A DNA stretch of 5,729 nt from Gammaproteobacteria bacterium (GCA_030830425.1 JAURND010000048.1:1-5729), one strand, 5' to 3'; positions 1-5,106 are shown, counted from the stretch's first letter. A program made the numbers and translations. The notes: generated by a model from the letters alone, not told the origin.

Positions 1-25
1 AGTACCTTCAAGTAAGAGCGGTATA
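1..25 (+). mobile_element. Right arm of small inverted-repeat element, copy 1 (cut by window edge)
   Basis: These 25 bases are identical to 1768-1792 and 5159-5183, which are the right arms of the two complete copies of the same element. The rest of this copy would lie left of the window. It ends in TATA followed by AAAAC. If the terminal TA is a target duplication, as inferred for the other copies, joining TA to the right flank gives TAA. A plus-strand gene may therefore end in the unseen left arm. The arm also places a TAA stop (13-15) in the frame of the next gene, so that gene cannot extend further upstream. Confidence 0.8.
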
Positions 26-42
26 AAAACACGATTACCAGT

Positions 43-798
43 ATGTTTGAAGAATCAACCATTGACAATCTTAAGGATGAACCAACTCGCGTGATTAACT
101 TGCCTCCCCTAGAAGATAATCTTAAATCTTCCAATAAATATTCTAAATCCTCGACTCTCAGCTTAAAAACCCTGTTTTGTGCTAAACAAACTTCAACTCA
201 GGCGGAGATGAAAACGGTAGCAAAAAATTTGGCAAATGCTTCTTTAGAAAAAATATCAGAGGCTTTATGTTTGCATGTGGGTGTTCGCTATCTAAACCTC
301 GAGGGCATTCCTGCTCTTTGCAAAAAGAAATCCTTAATTGATTTTTTAGGCTCCTTTATAGAAACGATTAACCAGAACACTGAAAATTCCCAAGCTGCTG
401 CGTTCCACCAGCTCTATTTAGAAGCACAGGCACTGATTAGAAAAAGTAGCATTGATATACTTTGCAATGATTTTTCGACTAATCACGCATTTATTTTAAA
501 TGGGCATAAACAGCTGATAGAAATAGCAGCAGGTCCTAGCAAGCAGCATAGACATCCAAAATTAGTTTCAGTAGCGCTGCTATTGGCTGGGGTGTCTTAT
601 TGCAAAGATAATCACTTGAATTGCACTCAAATTTTACCAGCATTAACTTTACAGCTAACTGCACATTTTGATCAGGATTGTTCTTTGTATAGAAAACTGA
701 CGGGCTCTGGTACTGGCATGTATGGCGCATATATGGCTTCAATTTCTACTGCTTTAAAAGTGCAGCACGGCGCCTTGTCTATGAAGCCTACCGAGTAG
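43..798 (+). CDS. Unrecognised 251-residue protein, possibly a secreted or lineage-specific protein
   Basis: I do not recognise a family. The first ~55 residues are polar and rich in Ser, Thr, Lys and Asn, so they are probably disordered. Residues ~56-220 look mostly helical, with a short hydrophobic stretch at 173-186 that is too short to be a confident membrane span. A Gly/Ser/Tyr patch (GSGTGMYGAYM) occupies about 221-231. There are seven cysteines (46, 76, 93, 141, 187, 194, 213) with no obvious metal-binding spacing. No signal peptide is visible. The ATG at 43 lacks a good ribosome binding site. The ATG at 208 (residue 56) has AGG five bases upstream and is an alternative start that would remove the disordered tail. 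The frame is closed upstream by a stop inside the element arm at 1-25, so the 5' end may have been altered by that insertion. A type IV secretion effector is conceivable in a Legionellales setting, but no diagnostic signal supports it. Confidence 0.6.
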   Translation: MFEESTIDNLKDEPTRVINLPPLEDNLKSSNKYSKSSTLSLKTLFCAKQTSTQAEMKTVAKNLANASLEKISEALCLHVGVRYLNLEGIPALCKKKSLIDFLGSFIETINQNTENSQAAAFHQLYLEAQALIRKSSIDILCNDFSTNHAFILNGHKQLIEIAAGPSKQHRHPKLVSVALLLAGVSYCKDNHLNCTQILPALTLQLTAHFDQDCSLYRKLTGSGTGMYGAYMASISTALKVQHGALSMKPTE

Positions 799-1099
799 AG
801 CCGAATACGTAAAATTGATCATCTCTAAGGTGAAAACCAAAAGGGACTATCAATACCAAAAGACGATCATCACGTGACCTGCGGTCTAAAGTTTCAAATT
901 TACATGCTAAAATCAACTGGATTTTACTTAACCCAGTAACTCTCGCTGCCCTTTAAAGTGCTTAAAATAAAGGCTTCCTTGTAAAATTTGTTGATAGAAA
1001 TAGCCCCTATTGCTGGTAACCGCAGGGGGATTGCGAGGGTAGCGCTTCTCCCTCAAATTGTGTTTTTAGTTTGAAGTAAAACCGCAAAGAGGAAATTCC
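799..1099. other. Gene-free stretch between the orphan gene and nudF
   Basis: No convincing ORF, tRNA or other RNA gene is seen. It holds a copy of a dispersed repeat (934-1000), then small inverted repeats: CCCCT (1004-1008) with AGGGG (1024-1028), and GAGGG (1035-1039) with CCCTC (1050-1054). The segment AGGGTAGCG (1036-1044) is the inverse of CGCTGCCCT (944-952) with one mismatch that still pairs as G-U, so 944-1044 may be one folded element. No consensus promoter for nudF stands out. The nudF ribosome binding site AGAGGA (1088-1093) ends six bases before the ATG. No terminator with a T-run is seen after the orphan gene. Confidence 0.5.
934..1000 (+). repeat. Dispersed repeat family 2, copy A
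   Basis: This 67-base segment aligns without gaps to 4102-4168. I count 11 mismatches, nearly all transitions, and only seven of them fall in the last 57 bases. The best conserved core is CTTAAAATAAAGGCTT preceded by CCCTTTAAAGT. Copy A lies upstream of nudF and copy B upstream of mraZ. Their orientation relative to the adjacent gene is opposite (mraZ is on the minus strand), which argues for a dispersed repeat and against a shared promoter. Identity is lost beyond 1000. Confidence 0.75.
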
Positions 1100-1726
1100 A
1101 TGAAAATCAGTGATATAGAAATTCTATCAGAAACCTGGTTACACCGTAGTTTTTTAAAATTAAAGCACTACCGTTTGCGTCATCGATTATTCTCGGGTGA
1201 TTGGAGTGATGAAGTCGAGCGTGAATTGGTCGCTCGTCCAAGTGTATCTGCAGTATTACCCTATGATCCGATATTAGATCAAGTGGTATTGATTGAACAG
1301 TTTAGAATGGGGCCTTTAAATCAGCAGCAAAATCCGTGGTTAATGGAAGTAGTCGCTGGTGTGGCTGAAGGTGATGAATCGCTGGAAGAGTTAGCTAAAC
1401 GAGAAATGTTAGAAGAAGCAGGGTTAGCGGTGATATCGCTTAAACAGATGCATCACTATTGGGTCAGCCCTGGTATGTGTGATGAACAGGTTGCATTATT
1501 CTGCGCACAAGTCGACGCGCGTAATGCAGGGGGTATTCATGGATTGCCAGAAGAGCACGAAGATATCAAAGTACATGTGATGGCAGCATCAGCCGCTTTC
1601 GAATTGGCCGCCAAAGGGCATCTCAATAATGCTATGTCTTTGATTGCGATCCAGTGGTTACAATTAAACCATGCGGATTTACGAAAAGAATGGTTAGGGG
1701 AGGGTGCCTATGCTGCTCTTGCTTGA
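1100..1726 (+). CDS. nudF: ADP-ribose pyrophosphatase (Nudix hydrolase, NudF type)
   Basis: NudF hydrolyses ADP-ribose and related ADP-sugars to AMP and a sugar phosphate in the cytoplasm. The protein has 208 residues. A complete Nudix box GX5EX7REUXEEXGU lies at residues 87-109 (REMLEEAGL at 101-109), giving the Mg-binding glutamates. Family features known from E. coli NudF are present: VVLIEQFR (62-69), WLMEVVAG (80-87), SPG (123-125), GIHGLPEEHEDI (145-156) and the end motif IQWLQLNHADLRKEW (184-198). E. coli NudF stops right after that Trp, plus one Ala. Here ten residues follow, and the last five (YAALA) plus the TGA are encoded by the left arm of a repeat element (1709-1792). Removing the element restores TAG after residue 203. 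The ATG at 1100 is supported by AGAGGA at 1088-1093. The gene converges on the DUF1289 gene. Function is confident from the motifs; substrate preference is by family. Confidence 0.93.
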   Translation: MKISDIEILSETWLHRSFLKLKHYRLRHRLFSGDWSDEVERELVARPSVSAVLPYDPILDQVVLIEQFRMGPLNQQQNPWLMEVVAGVAEGDESLEELAKREMLEEAGLAVISLKQMHHYWVSPGMCDEQVALFCAQVDARNAGGIHGLPEEHEDIKVHVMAASAAFELAAKGHLNNAMSLIAIQWLQLNHADLRKEWLGEGAYAALA

Positions 1727-1792
1727 AGATATTATAGCATTTTTTTCAGCATATTATTTTAAAAACCAGTACCTTCAAGTAAGAGCGGTATA
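1709..1792. mobile_element. Miniature inverted-repeat element, copy 2, inserted at the 3' end of nudF
   Basis: This is an 84-base element with 25-base inverted arms (1709-1733 and 1768-1792) around a 34-base A/T-rich centre. The right arm is identical to those at 1-25 and 5159-5183. The left arm differs from a perfect inverse at five positions, all transitions. Four of them still pair as G-U in RNA and one is an A-C mismatch. Bases 1734-1793 match 5125-5184 at 59 of 60 positions. No transposase is encoded. The outer TA on each side could be a target duplication typical of IS630/Tc1-mariner-related miniature elements (inference). The element lies between the convergent nudF and DUF1289 genes, and its stem could impede transcription from both sides, although no strong T-run follows it. 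Confidence 0.85.
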
Positions 1793-1847
1793 GGTGTTTT
1801 TGATCGTTGGTGCTAAAAACTGCGAAATCGAGCTTACAAGAGTTTTC

Positions 1848-2294
1848 TTATTTTAGGTTTTCTAGGGGGCGATGGGAATTGCTGGTGAATCGATAAAGCT
1901 CGTCATCTATTTGTGTGAATAATTCATTAGCAGATAATGCTTCATAAGCAGGTTGAGCTCGTAAACCAAATACAGTGAGGTCATTGATTTCTTTAGCTTT
2001 TAATCGCAATAGTTCATAGCCCCAATATAAGGGGCTATTGTAAATGGGGGGGCGCAATGCAACTTGATCTAACTGCGACTTCAAGCGGTCTTGATGGGTG
2101 ATTTCAATAAATTTCGATGCAACCATTTCGATTTGTGATTCTAGTCGCAGATTAATGGATTTTTTCTGTGCATCAAGATAGCCATTCCAATTGATGACTT
2201 CCAGGTAGTGTCGTTTGCATCCGCGACAAACATCATCGCCATATACGGTTGAACAAATACCAATGCAAGGGCTTTCAAGATGAGTGGCTATCAT
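1848..2294 (-). CDS. DUF1289-family small cysteine-motif protein
   Basis: The 148-residue protein begins with the DUF1289 signature: SPCIGIC (8-14), then VCRGCKR (22-28), with cysteines at 10, 14, 23 and 26 and a conserved Trp at 36 in EVINW. The CX3C-X8-CX2C layout suggests a bound metal or Fe-S cluster, but the family has no firmly established function. After the domain (~residues 1-55) comes a C-terminal extension of about 90 residues, predicted helical, with no motif I recognise. Its ATG overlaps the ftsL stop as ATGA (2291-2294), and no separate ribosome binding site is visible, so translation is probably coupled to ftsL. It occupies the place in the dcw cluster where ftsI normally follows ftsL. 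Downstream (1793-1847) no clear intrinsic terminator is seen before element copy 2. Confidence 0.85.
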   Translation of the reverse strand: MIATHLESPCIGICSTVYGDDVCRGCKRHYLEVINWNGYLDAQKKSINLRLESQIEMVASKFIEITHQDRLKSQLDQVALRPPIYNSPLYWGYELLRLKAKEINDLTVFGLRAQPAYEALSANELFTQIDDELYRFTSNSHRPLENLK

Positions 2295-2632
2295 GCGTTG
2301 GCTTTTACAATCACAATTTGTTTAGGGGAAGGGGCTTGCATGTTAAGCTGCTCAGAAGCGATGCTTTGTATTCTAGCTTGGGTGGCCCAAGTGCTTTGTT
2401 CGAGCAATAATTTATCCCAATCTAAATGTAGTTGATTTTGTATGGTAATTGTCTCTTCTAACGCCATAGCTAAACGGCGATTTAGGTCCGCCAAATAAAT
2501 CACAGCTAATCCGGATAATAATGCAAGTACCATCAAAATAATGGTACCAATTCCCCATTTTTGGGATGTAAATGCCATATTTGGTTTTCCTAATATAGCG
2601 GCATGGGGCAGGCTTCTGACAATTGTGCTCAC
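2291..2632 (-). CDS. ftsL: Cell division protein FtsL
   Basis: FtsL is a single-pass inner-membrane protein that forms a complex with FtsB and FtsQ and activates septal peptidoglycan synthesis by FtsW-FtsI. The 113-residue product has an N-terminal cytoplasmic tail, one membrane segment (~27-48) and a periplasmic coiled-coil region (~50-85). It ends in the family's LDWDKLLLEQSTWAT (70-84), SIASEQLNM (90-98) and P-x-P-x-QIVIV stretch. The chosen start is GTG at 2632, overlapping the rsmH stop as GTGA, with GGAG eight bases upstream. An ATG at 2578 (residue 19), with AGGA about ten bases upstream, would give 95 residues, close to the ~97 of Pseudomonas FtsL, and cannot be excluded. The operon position after mraZ-rsmH agrees with the assignment. 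Confidence 0.92.
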   Translation of the reverse strand: MSTIVRSLPHAAILGKPNMAFTSQKWGIGTIILMVLALLSGLAVIYLADLNRRLAMALEETITIQNQLHLDWDKLLLEQSTWATQARIQSIASEQLNMQAPSPKQIVIVKANA

Positions 2633-3561
2633 TTAACTTTCTCCATAACACGTAAAATTGCGCTTCGTGAGCGCGGGTTTTGATTGATTTCCGCTTGACT
2701 TGCGCGGATCGCGCTGTTTATTTTTTTTAATCGCACATGAGCCTGGAGCTCTATCTGCGTCAGTGGAAGTCCTCTGGGTAAATGTGCAGTACTACTTTGT
2801 ACATTTAAAAAATCTTTAACGATTCTATCTTCTAGTGAATGAAAACTGATGACGAGTAATCTGCCGCCTATCTTGAGTATGTCTAACGTTTGGGGTAATA
2901 CGGCAGTTAATTCTGCTAATTCATCATTAATAAAAATACGGATGGCTTGAAATACTCGTGTAGCAGGATGCTTATGTAATTCCCAGCGAGGATTTGCCTT
3001 GGTGACAATATCCGCTAAATGCTCAGTGGTTTTTATCAAAGCTCTTTCTCTTTCTGTCACGATATGCTGCGCAATTCGTTTTGCGTAGCGTTCTTCCCCA
3101 TATTTTTTTAGTACTTCAGCAATATCTGCTGTTTCTGCCGTGTTAATCCATGTGACGGCACTTAGTGTTTGCCTGTGATCCATTCGCATATCTAAAGGAC
3201 CATCTTTTGTGAAGCTAAAGCCGCGATGAGCATCGTCTAGTTGTGGAGAAGAAACCCCTAAATCCAGTAAAATCCCGTCTACTTTTCCCATCCATTGTTT
3301 AGCGATCACCTGTTGATGCAGGGATGTAAAACTATCTTGTTCGATATAAAAACGTGGATCTTGCTGTAAATATTGTGGTACGGACGCAAGGGCTTCAGCA
3401 TCTTTGTCCAGCGCAAGTAAAGCACCACTTTGGTCTAATCGTGCGAATATTTCTTTGCTATGGCCACCGCGACCAAATGTGCCATCGATGTAAATACCGT
3501 TCGGCTTAATCGCTAAATGTTCAAGGACTTCATTTAAAAGAACGGGGATATGATCAGGCAT
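2629..3561 (-). CDS. rsmH: 16S rRNA (cytosine(1402)-N(4))-methyltransferase RsmH
   Basis: RsmH (MraW) uses S-adenosylmethionine to methylate N4 of C1402 in the decoding centre of 16S rRNA. The 310-residue length matches the family (E. coli 313). Motifs in order: HIPVLLNEVL (4-13); the SAM-binding loop YIDGTFGRGGHS (24-35); LLDLGVSSPQLDDAHRGFSF (98-117); DGPLDMRM (120-127); KYGEERYAKRIA (153-164); KHPATRVFQAIRI (197-209); GGRLLVISFHSLEDRIVK (232-249); and the terminal NPRSRSAILR (295-304). All are intact. The ATG at 3561 begins four bases after the mraZ stop. It has no strong ribosome binding site, so translational coupling to mraZ is likely. Its stop overlaps the GTG of ftsL. Confidence 0.97.
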   Translation of the reverse strand: MPDHIPVLLNEVLEHLAIKPNGIYIDGTFGRGGHSKEIFARLDQSGALLALDKDAEALASVPQYLQQDPRFYIEQDSFTSLHQQVIAKQWMGKVDGILLDLGVSSPQLDDAHRGFSFTKDGPLDMRMDHRQTLSAVTWINTAETADIAEVLKKYGEERYAKRIAQHIVTERERALIKTTEHLADIVTKANPRWELHKHPATRVFQAIRIFINDELAELTAVLPQTLDILKIGGRLLVISFHSLEDRIVKDFLNVQSSTAHLPRGLPLTQIELQAHVRLKKINSAIRASQAEINQNPRSRSAILRVMEKVK

Positions 3562-3565
3562 CGCG

Positions 3566-4021
3566 TTACAACGAAAAAGATTCTAATTCAGGCGGCAAAT
3601 CTTTTTCAGCATTCTCTTCAGATAGCCATTGATCACGCCCAACATTCCAATTTTCTTCACGCCAAATTTCAAACTTTTTACCTTGACCCACGAGCATGAC
3701 TTGTTTGTCTAATTGTGCGTAATCCCTGAGTAGCGGAGGCAATAAAAACCGTCCATTACCATCTAATTCTATTTCAGTAGCATGACCGATTAACAATCGC
3801 TGAATCCGTCTAGCTGCTTTGTGAAAGCTGGGCAGTGCCTGAATTTTTTGTTCGATGGCTTCCCATTCAGGCAAGGGGTACAGCAATAAGCAATGCGTTT
3901 CTGGATCGATGGTTAAGATAAGCTGATGTTGTGCAATGGCCTCTATTCGCGCGCGATAACGGGTTGGCATAGTGAGCCGACCTTTTGCGTCTAATTGAAT
4001 AAGATTGATACCACGAAACAC
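3566..4021 (-). CDS. mraZ: Transcriptional regulator MraZ
   Basis: MraZ is a ring-forming DNA-binding protein with two AbrB/SpoVT-like half-domains, and it represses the dcw promoter in E. coli. The first half-domain carries DAKGRLTMPTRYR (11-23) and the second carries ELDGNGRFLLPPLLR (85-99). CLLLYPLPEWE (44-54), RRIQRLLIGHATE (71-83) and VMLVGQGKKFEIW (108-120) are also typical. I chose the GTG at 4021, giving FRG at residues 2-4 as in E. coli MraZ and 151 residues (E. coli 152), with TGGAG ending eight bases upstream. An in-frame ATG at 4063 would add 14 residues lacking family similarity and lie within the predicted MraZ operator, so it is rejected. It is the first gene of a four-gene operon with rsmH, ftsL and the DUF1289 gene. 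Confidence 0.96.
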   Translation of the reverse strand: MFRGINLIQLDAKGRLTMPTRYRARIEAIAQHQLILTIDPETHCLLLYPLPEWEAIEQKIQALPSFHKAARRIQRLLIGHATEIELDGNGRFLLPPLLRDYAQLDKQVMLVGQGKKFEIWREENWNVGRDQWLSEENAEKDLPPELESFSL

Positions 4022-4031
4022 AGTAATTGCT

Positions 4032-4065
4032 CCACTTTTAACCACTAGTCCCCACATTCTCACAC
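4032..4065 (-). promoter_or_regulatory. MraZ operator: 10-bp-spaced GTGG repeats
   Basis: Read on the minus strand, GTGG occurs at 4055-4052, 4045-4042 and 4035-4032, with a degenerate GTGT at 4065-4062. That makes four sites exactly 10 bp apart. Phased TGGG-like repeats one helical turn apart, just upstream of mraZ, are the known target of MraZ in E. coli and Mycoplasma. The last repeat (GTGGAG) overlaps the mraZ ribosome binding site. This supports autoregulation of the operon. Confidence 0.8.
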
Positions 4066-4084
4066 TTTTTTACACAAAAAGCAA
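4056..4084 (-). promoter_or_regulatory. Candidate promoter of the mraZ operon
   Basis: On the minus strand TTGCTT (4084-4079) is separated by 17 bases from GAGAAT (4061-4056), which is preceded by TGT as in an extended -10. Matches to consensus are only moderate. The site fits because it overlaps the first MraZ repeats and would give a leader of roughly 30 bases. Other promoters further upstream are possible. Confidence 0.35.
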
Positions 4085-4366
4085 TGATGTTTAGGTTGAG
4101 ACAGCAATTTCCGCTACCCTTTAAAGTACTTAAAATAAAGGCTTTATTGTAAGATGTGCTGATAGAAACGCGAATCTTTCCGGCGAAAGCTGGGGTCCAG
4201 CTGACAAGCGCATGGGGGGGATTGTGGATGGGGGGATGGTAGTGGACCCCTTTGCCGCGAGCGTGAACTCGTTCAGGCGATGCGTTAAAACCAGGAAGCA
4301 AGCTCTGTGTTTTGAGTGCAAATTGCTAAAATTAGAATTAGGGATTGAGCATTGGAAGGGGGGAAC
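4066..4366. other. Gene-free stretch between mraZ and slyB with palindromes and G-runs
   Basis: No credible gene is seen. Short open frames here lack family motifs and read through repeats. Contents: dispersed repeat copy B (4102-4168); CTTTC/GAAAG around CGGC (4176-4189); AGCTGG-GGT-CCAGCT (4188-4202); GGGGTCCA (4192-4199) inverted as TGGACCCC (4243-4250); G7 (4214-4220) and G6 (4230-4235) within a near-direct repeat (4212-4223 / 4228-4238); and another G6 at 4358-4363. The candidate mraZ promoter lies at its left edge. Confidence 0.6.
4102..4168 (+). repeat. Dispersed repeat family 2, copy B
   Basis: It aligns without gaps to copy A at 934-1000 (11 mismatches in 67 bases by eye, mostly transitions). 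Copy B lies about 80 bases upstream of the mraZ start. Immediately before it, AGGTTGAGACA (4093-4103) matches 5039-5049, the outer arm of a hairpin near def, so different repeat families appear to abut here. Downstream of 4168 the similarity to copy A stops. Confidence 0.75.
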
Positions 4367-4405
4367 AAAAAAGCCCATGATTTCTTATAAACCATGGGCT
4401 TTTTT
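4367..4405. terminator. Bidirectional rho-independent terminator downstream of slyB
   Basis: AAAAAAGCCCATG (4367-4379) pairs perfectly with CATGGGCTTTTTT (4393-4405) across a 13-base loop. The GC-containing stem is flanked by six A on one side and six T on the other, so it can terminate transcripts from both strands. It begins 24 bases after the slyB stop and is best read as the slyB terminator, separating slyB from the mraZ operon. Confidence 0.9.
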
Positions 4406-4428
4406 GGCTTAAAAGAAAGACATGCTGG

Positions 4429-4881
4429 CTATGCCGGTACCACACGAACTTGATCGCCATAAATAACCATCACATGCATACCAACTGATAAGTTATTTTC
4501 GTGAGATTGAGTTACAGCAATCGGATTTCCTTTTCTGACACGAATGATGTATTCATACCCTTGCTGTGTGTTCAGCTTTTTATCAATCAGGCTTCCTATG
4601 CCTGCTCCTGCTAATGCTCCGCCAAGACCACCAAGAATGTTTGTTCGAGTGCTATTACCCAGTGCAGAGCCCGCTAGACCACCGGCAACAGCACCTGCTA
4701 TACCGCCGACACCCGTTTGATTATTGATCGTTACGGTACGTTTATTTATAATAGTGCCATAAACGACCTTATTTGCTGTGTTGACTTGGCTGCCTGAATA
4801 AGTGCCAGAAGATAAATCGGCACTGCAAGCAGCCAAGAAATAAGTTAATATAACGACCAACACCTGAATGCAACGTTTCAT
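4429..4881 (-). CDS. slyB: SlyB-like glycine-zipper outer-membrane lipoprotein
   Basis: The 150-residue protein starts with a lipoprotein signal peptide (MKR, hydrophobic 5-17) and lipobox FLAAC, with Cys19 as the acylated residue. YGTIINKRTVTI (41-52) matches the YGTIVNVRPV region of E. coli SlyB. Two glycine-zipper stretches follow at ~57-75 (GVGGIAGAVAGGLAGSALG) and ~84-97, then a C-terminal beta-rich part with VGMHVMVIYGDQVRVVP (133-149). Length and order agree with SlyB (155 residues). Known SlyB proteins sit in the outer membrane and help stabilise outer-membrane proteins under stress. The related rickettsial 17-kDa antigen is the main alternative name. AGGA lies about nine bases upstream of the ATG. 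It is monocistronic by context: its own promoter (4933-4962) and terminator (4367-4405). No PhoP-type box is seen. Confidence 0.88.
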   Translation of the reverse strand: MKRCIQVLVVILTYFLAACSADLSSGTYSGSQVNTANKVVYGTIINKRTVTINNQTGVGGIAGAVAGGLAGSALGNSTRTNILGGLGGALAGAGIGSLIDKKLNTQQGYEYIIRVRKGNPIAVTQSHENNLSVGMHVMVIYGDQVRVVPA

Positions 4882-4912
4882 ATTGAAAATTCCTATTTTT
4901 AAGTTGAATTGG

Positions 4913-4934
4913 ATGAAAAATCTGAGTTTTTCAT
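4913..4934. repeat. Perfect 8-bp inverted repeat at the slyB transcription start
   Basis: ATGAAAAA (4913-4920) and TTTTTCAT (4927-4934) are separated by TCTGAG. The repeat overlaps the left end of the predicted -10 hexamer and would cover the start of the transcript. It may be an operator for an unknown repressor or simply an A/T-rich coincidence. Confidence 0.4.
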
Positions 4935-4962
4935 TTTAGCCAGTGATATCAGTATTTGTCAA
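4933..4962 (-). promoter_or_regulatory. sigma70 promoter of slyB
   Basis: On the minus strand a perfect -35 TTGACA (4962-4957) is followed after 18 bases by TAAAAT (4938-4933), which has one mismatch to TATAAT. It lies 52 bases upstream of the slyB ATG with no gene between. It is the strongest promoter seen in the window. Confidence 0.8.
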
Positions 4963-5007
4963 ATCTTCAAAGATGCCCACTGTCAAGTACGAGCACTCTA
5001 TACTCAT

Positions 5008-5045
5008 TCAACCTGAAGGTACTGTCTTTTTTACCTTCAGGTTGA
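5008..5045. repeat. Strong 14-bp palindromic hairpin between def and slyB
   Basis: TCAACCTGAAGGTA (5008-5021) is perfectly inverted at 5032-5045 around a 10-base T-rich loop. It lacks a T-run after the stem on either strand, so it is not a textbook intrinsic terminator, although it could act in mRNA 3'-end protection for def. Its core TGAAGGTACTG (5014-5024) also occurs, inverted, in the arm of the nearby inverted-repeat element. Confidence 0.75.
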
Positions 5046-5063
5046 GACAAAATCAGGGGGTTT

Positions 5064-5096
5064 TTTAAGGGGGAAGTATTCTTCTGCCCCCTTAAA
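5064..5096. terminator. GC-rich hairpin downstream of def, possible terminator
   Basis: TTTAAGGGGG (5064-5073) pairs with CCCCCTTAAA (5087-5096). Inside, GAAG and CTTC can extend the stem past a two-base bulge, leaving a TATT loop. It lies about 70 bases after the def stop codon. On the def strand the stem is followed by an A-rich run rather than a T-run, so intrinsic termination is uncertain. A further G5 at 5056-5060 could compete for the C-run. Confidence 0.45.
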
Positions 5097-5106
5097 TTCA
5101 ACAGGT

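Noticed and set aside
536..742. Minus-strand open frame of 68 codons
   Set aside because: It lies wholly inside the plus-strand gene 43-798, has no family motif, and no ribosome binding site or context supports it.
840..930. Possible tRNA-like segment (GTTTCAAATTT near 890-901)
   Set aside because: Only a T-loop-like string is present. No acceptor stem, D arm or anticodon arm can be folded around it.
1793..1847. Intrinsic terminator between the DUF1289 gene and element copy 2
   Set aside because: No GC-rich stem followed by a T-run is visible on the minus strand. The element stem is the only strong fold and it lacks a T-run.
2412..2651. Minus-strand open frame of 79 codons
   Set aside because: Same strand but another frame of ftsL and the rsmH end. 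FtsL has clear family motifs and this frame has none.
4022..4063. Longer MraZ with ATG at 4063
   Set aside because: The extra 14 residues have no counterpart in MraZ. The GTG at 4021 has a good ribosome binding site and gives the family's usual length and FRG start.
4038..4301. Minus-strand open frame of 87 codons upstream of mraZ
   Set aside because: It reads through repeat copy B, palindromes, G-runs and the MraZ boxes. No start signal or homology is apparent.
4130..4378. Open frames on both strands (minus 4130-4378, plus 4212-4412) in the mraZ-slyB spacer
   Set aside because: They overlap each other, the repeats and the terminator. Composition looks non-coding and no motif is recognised.
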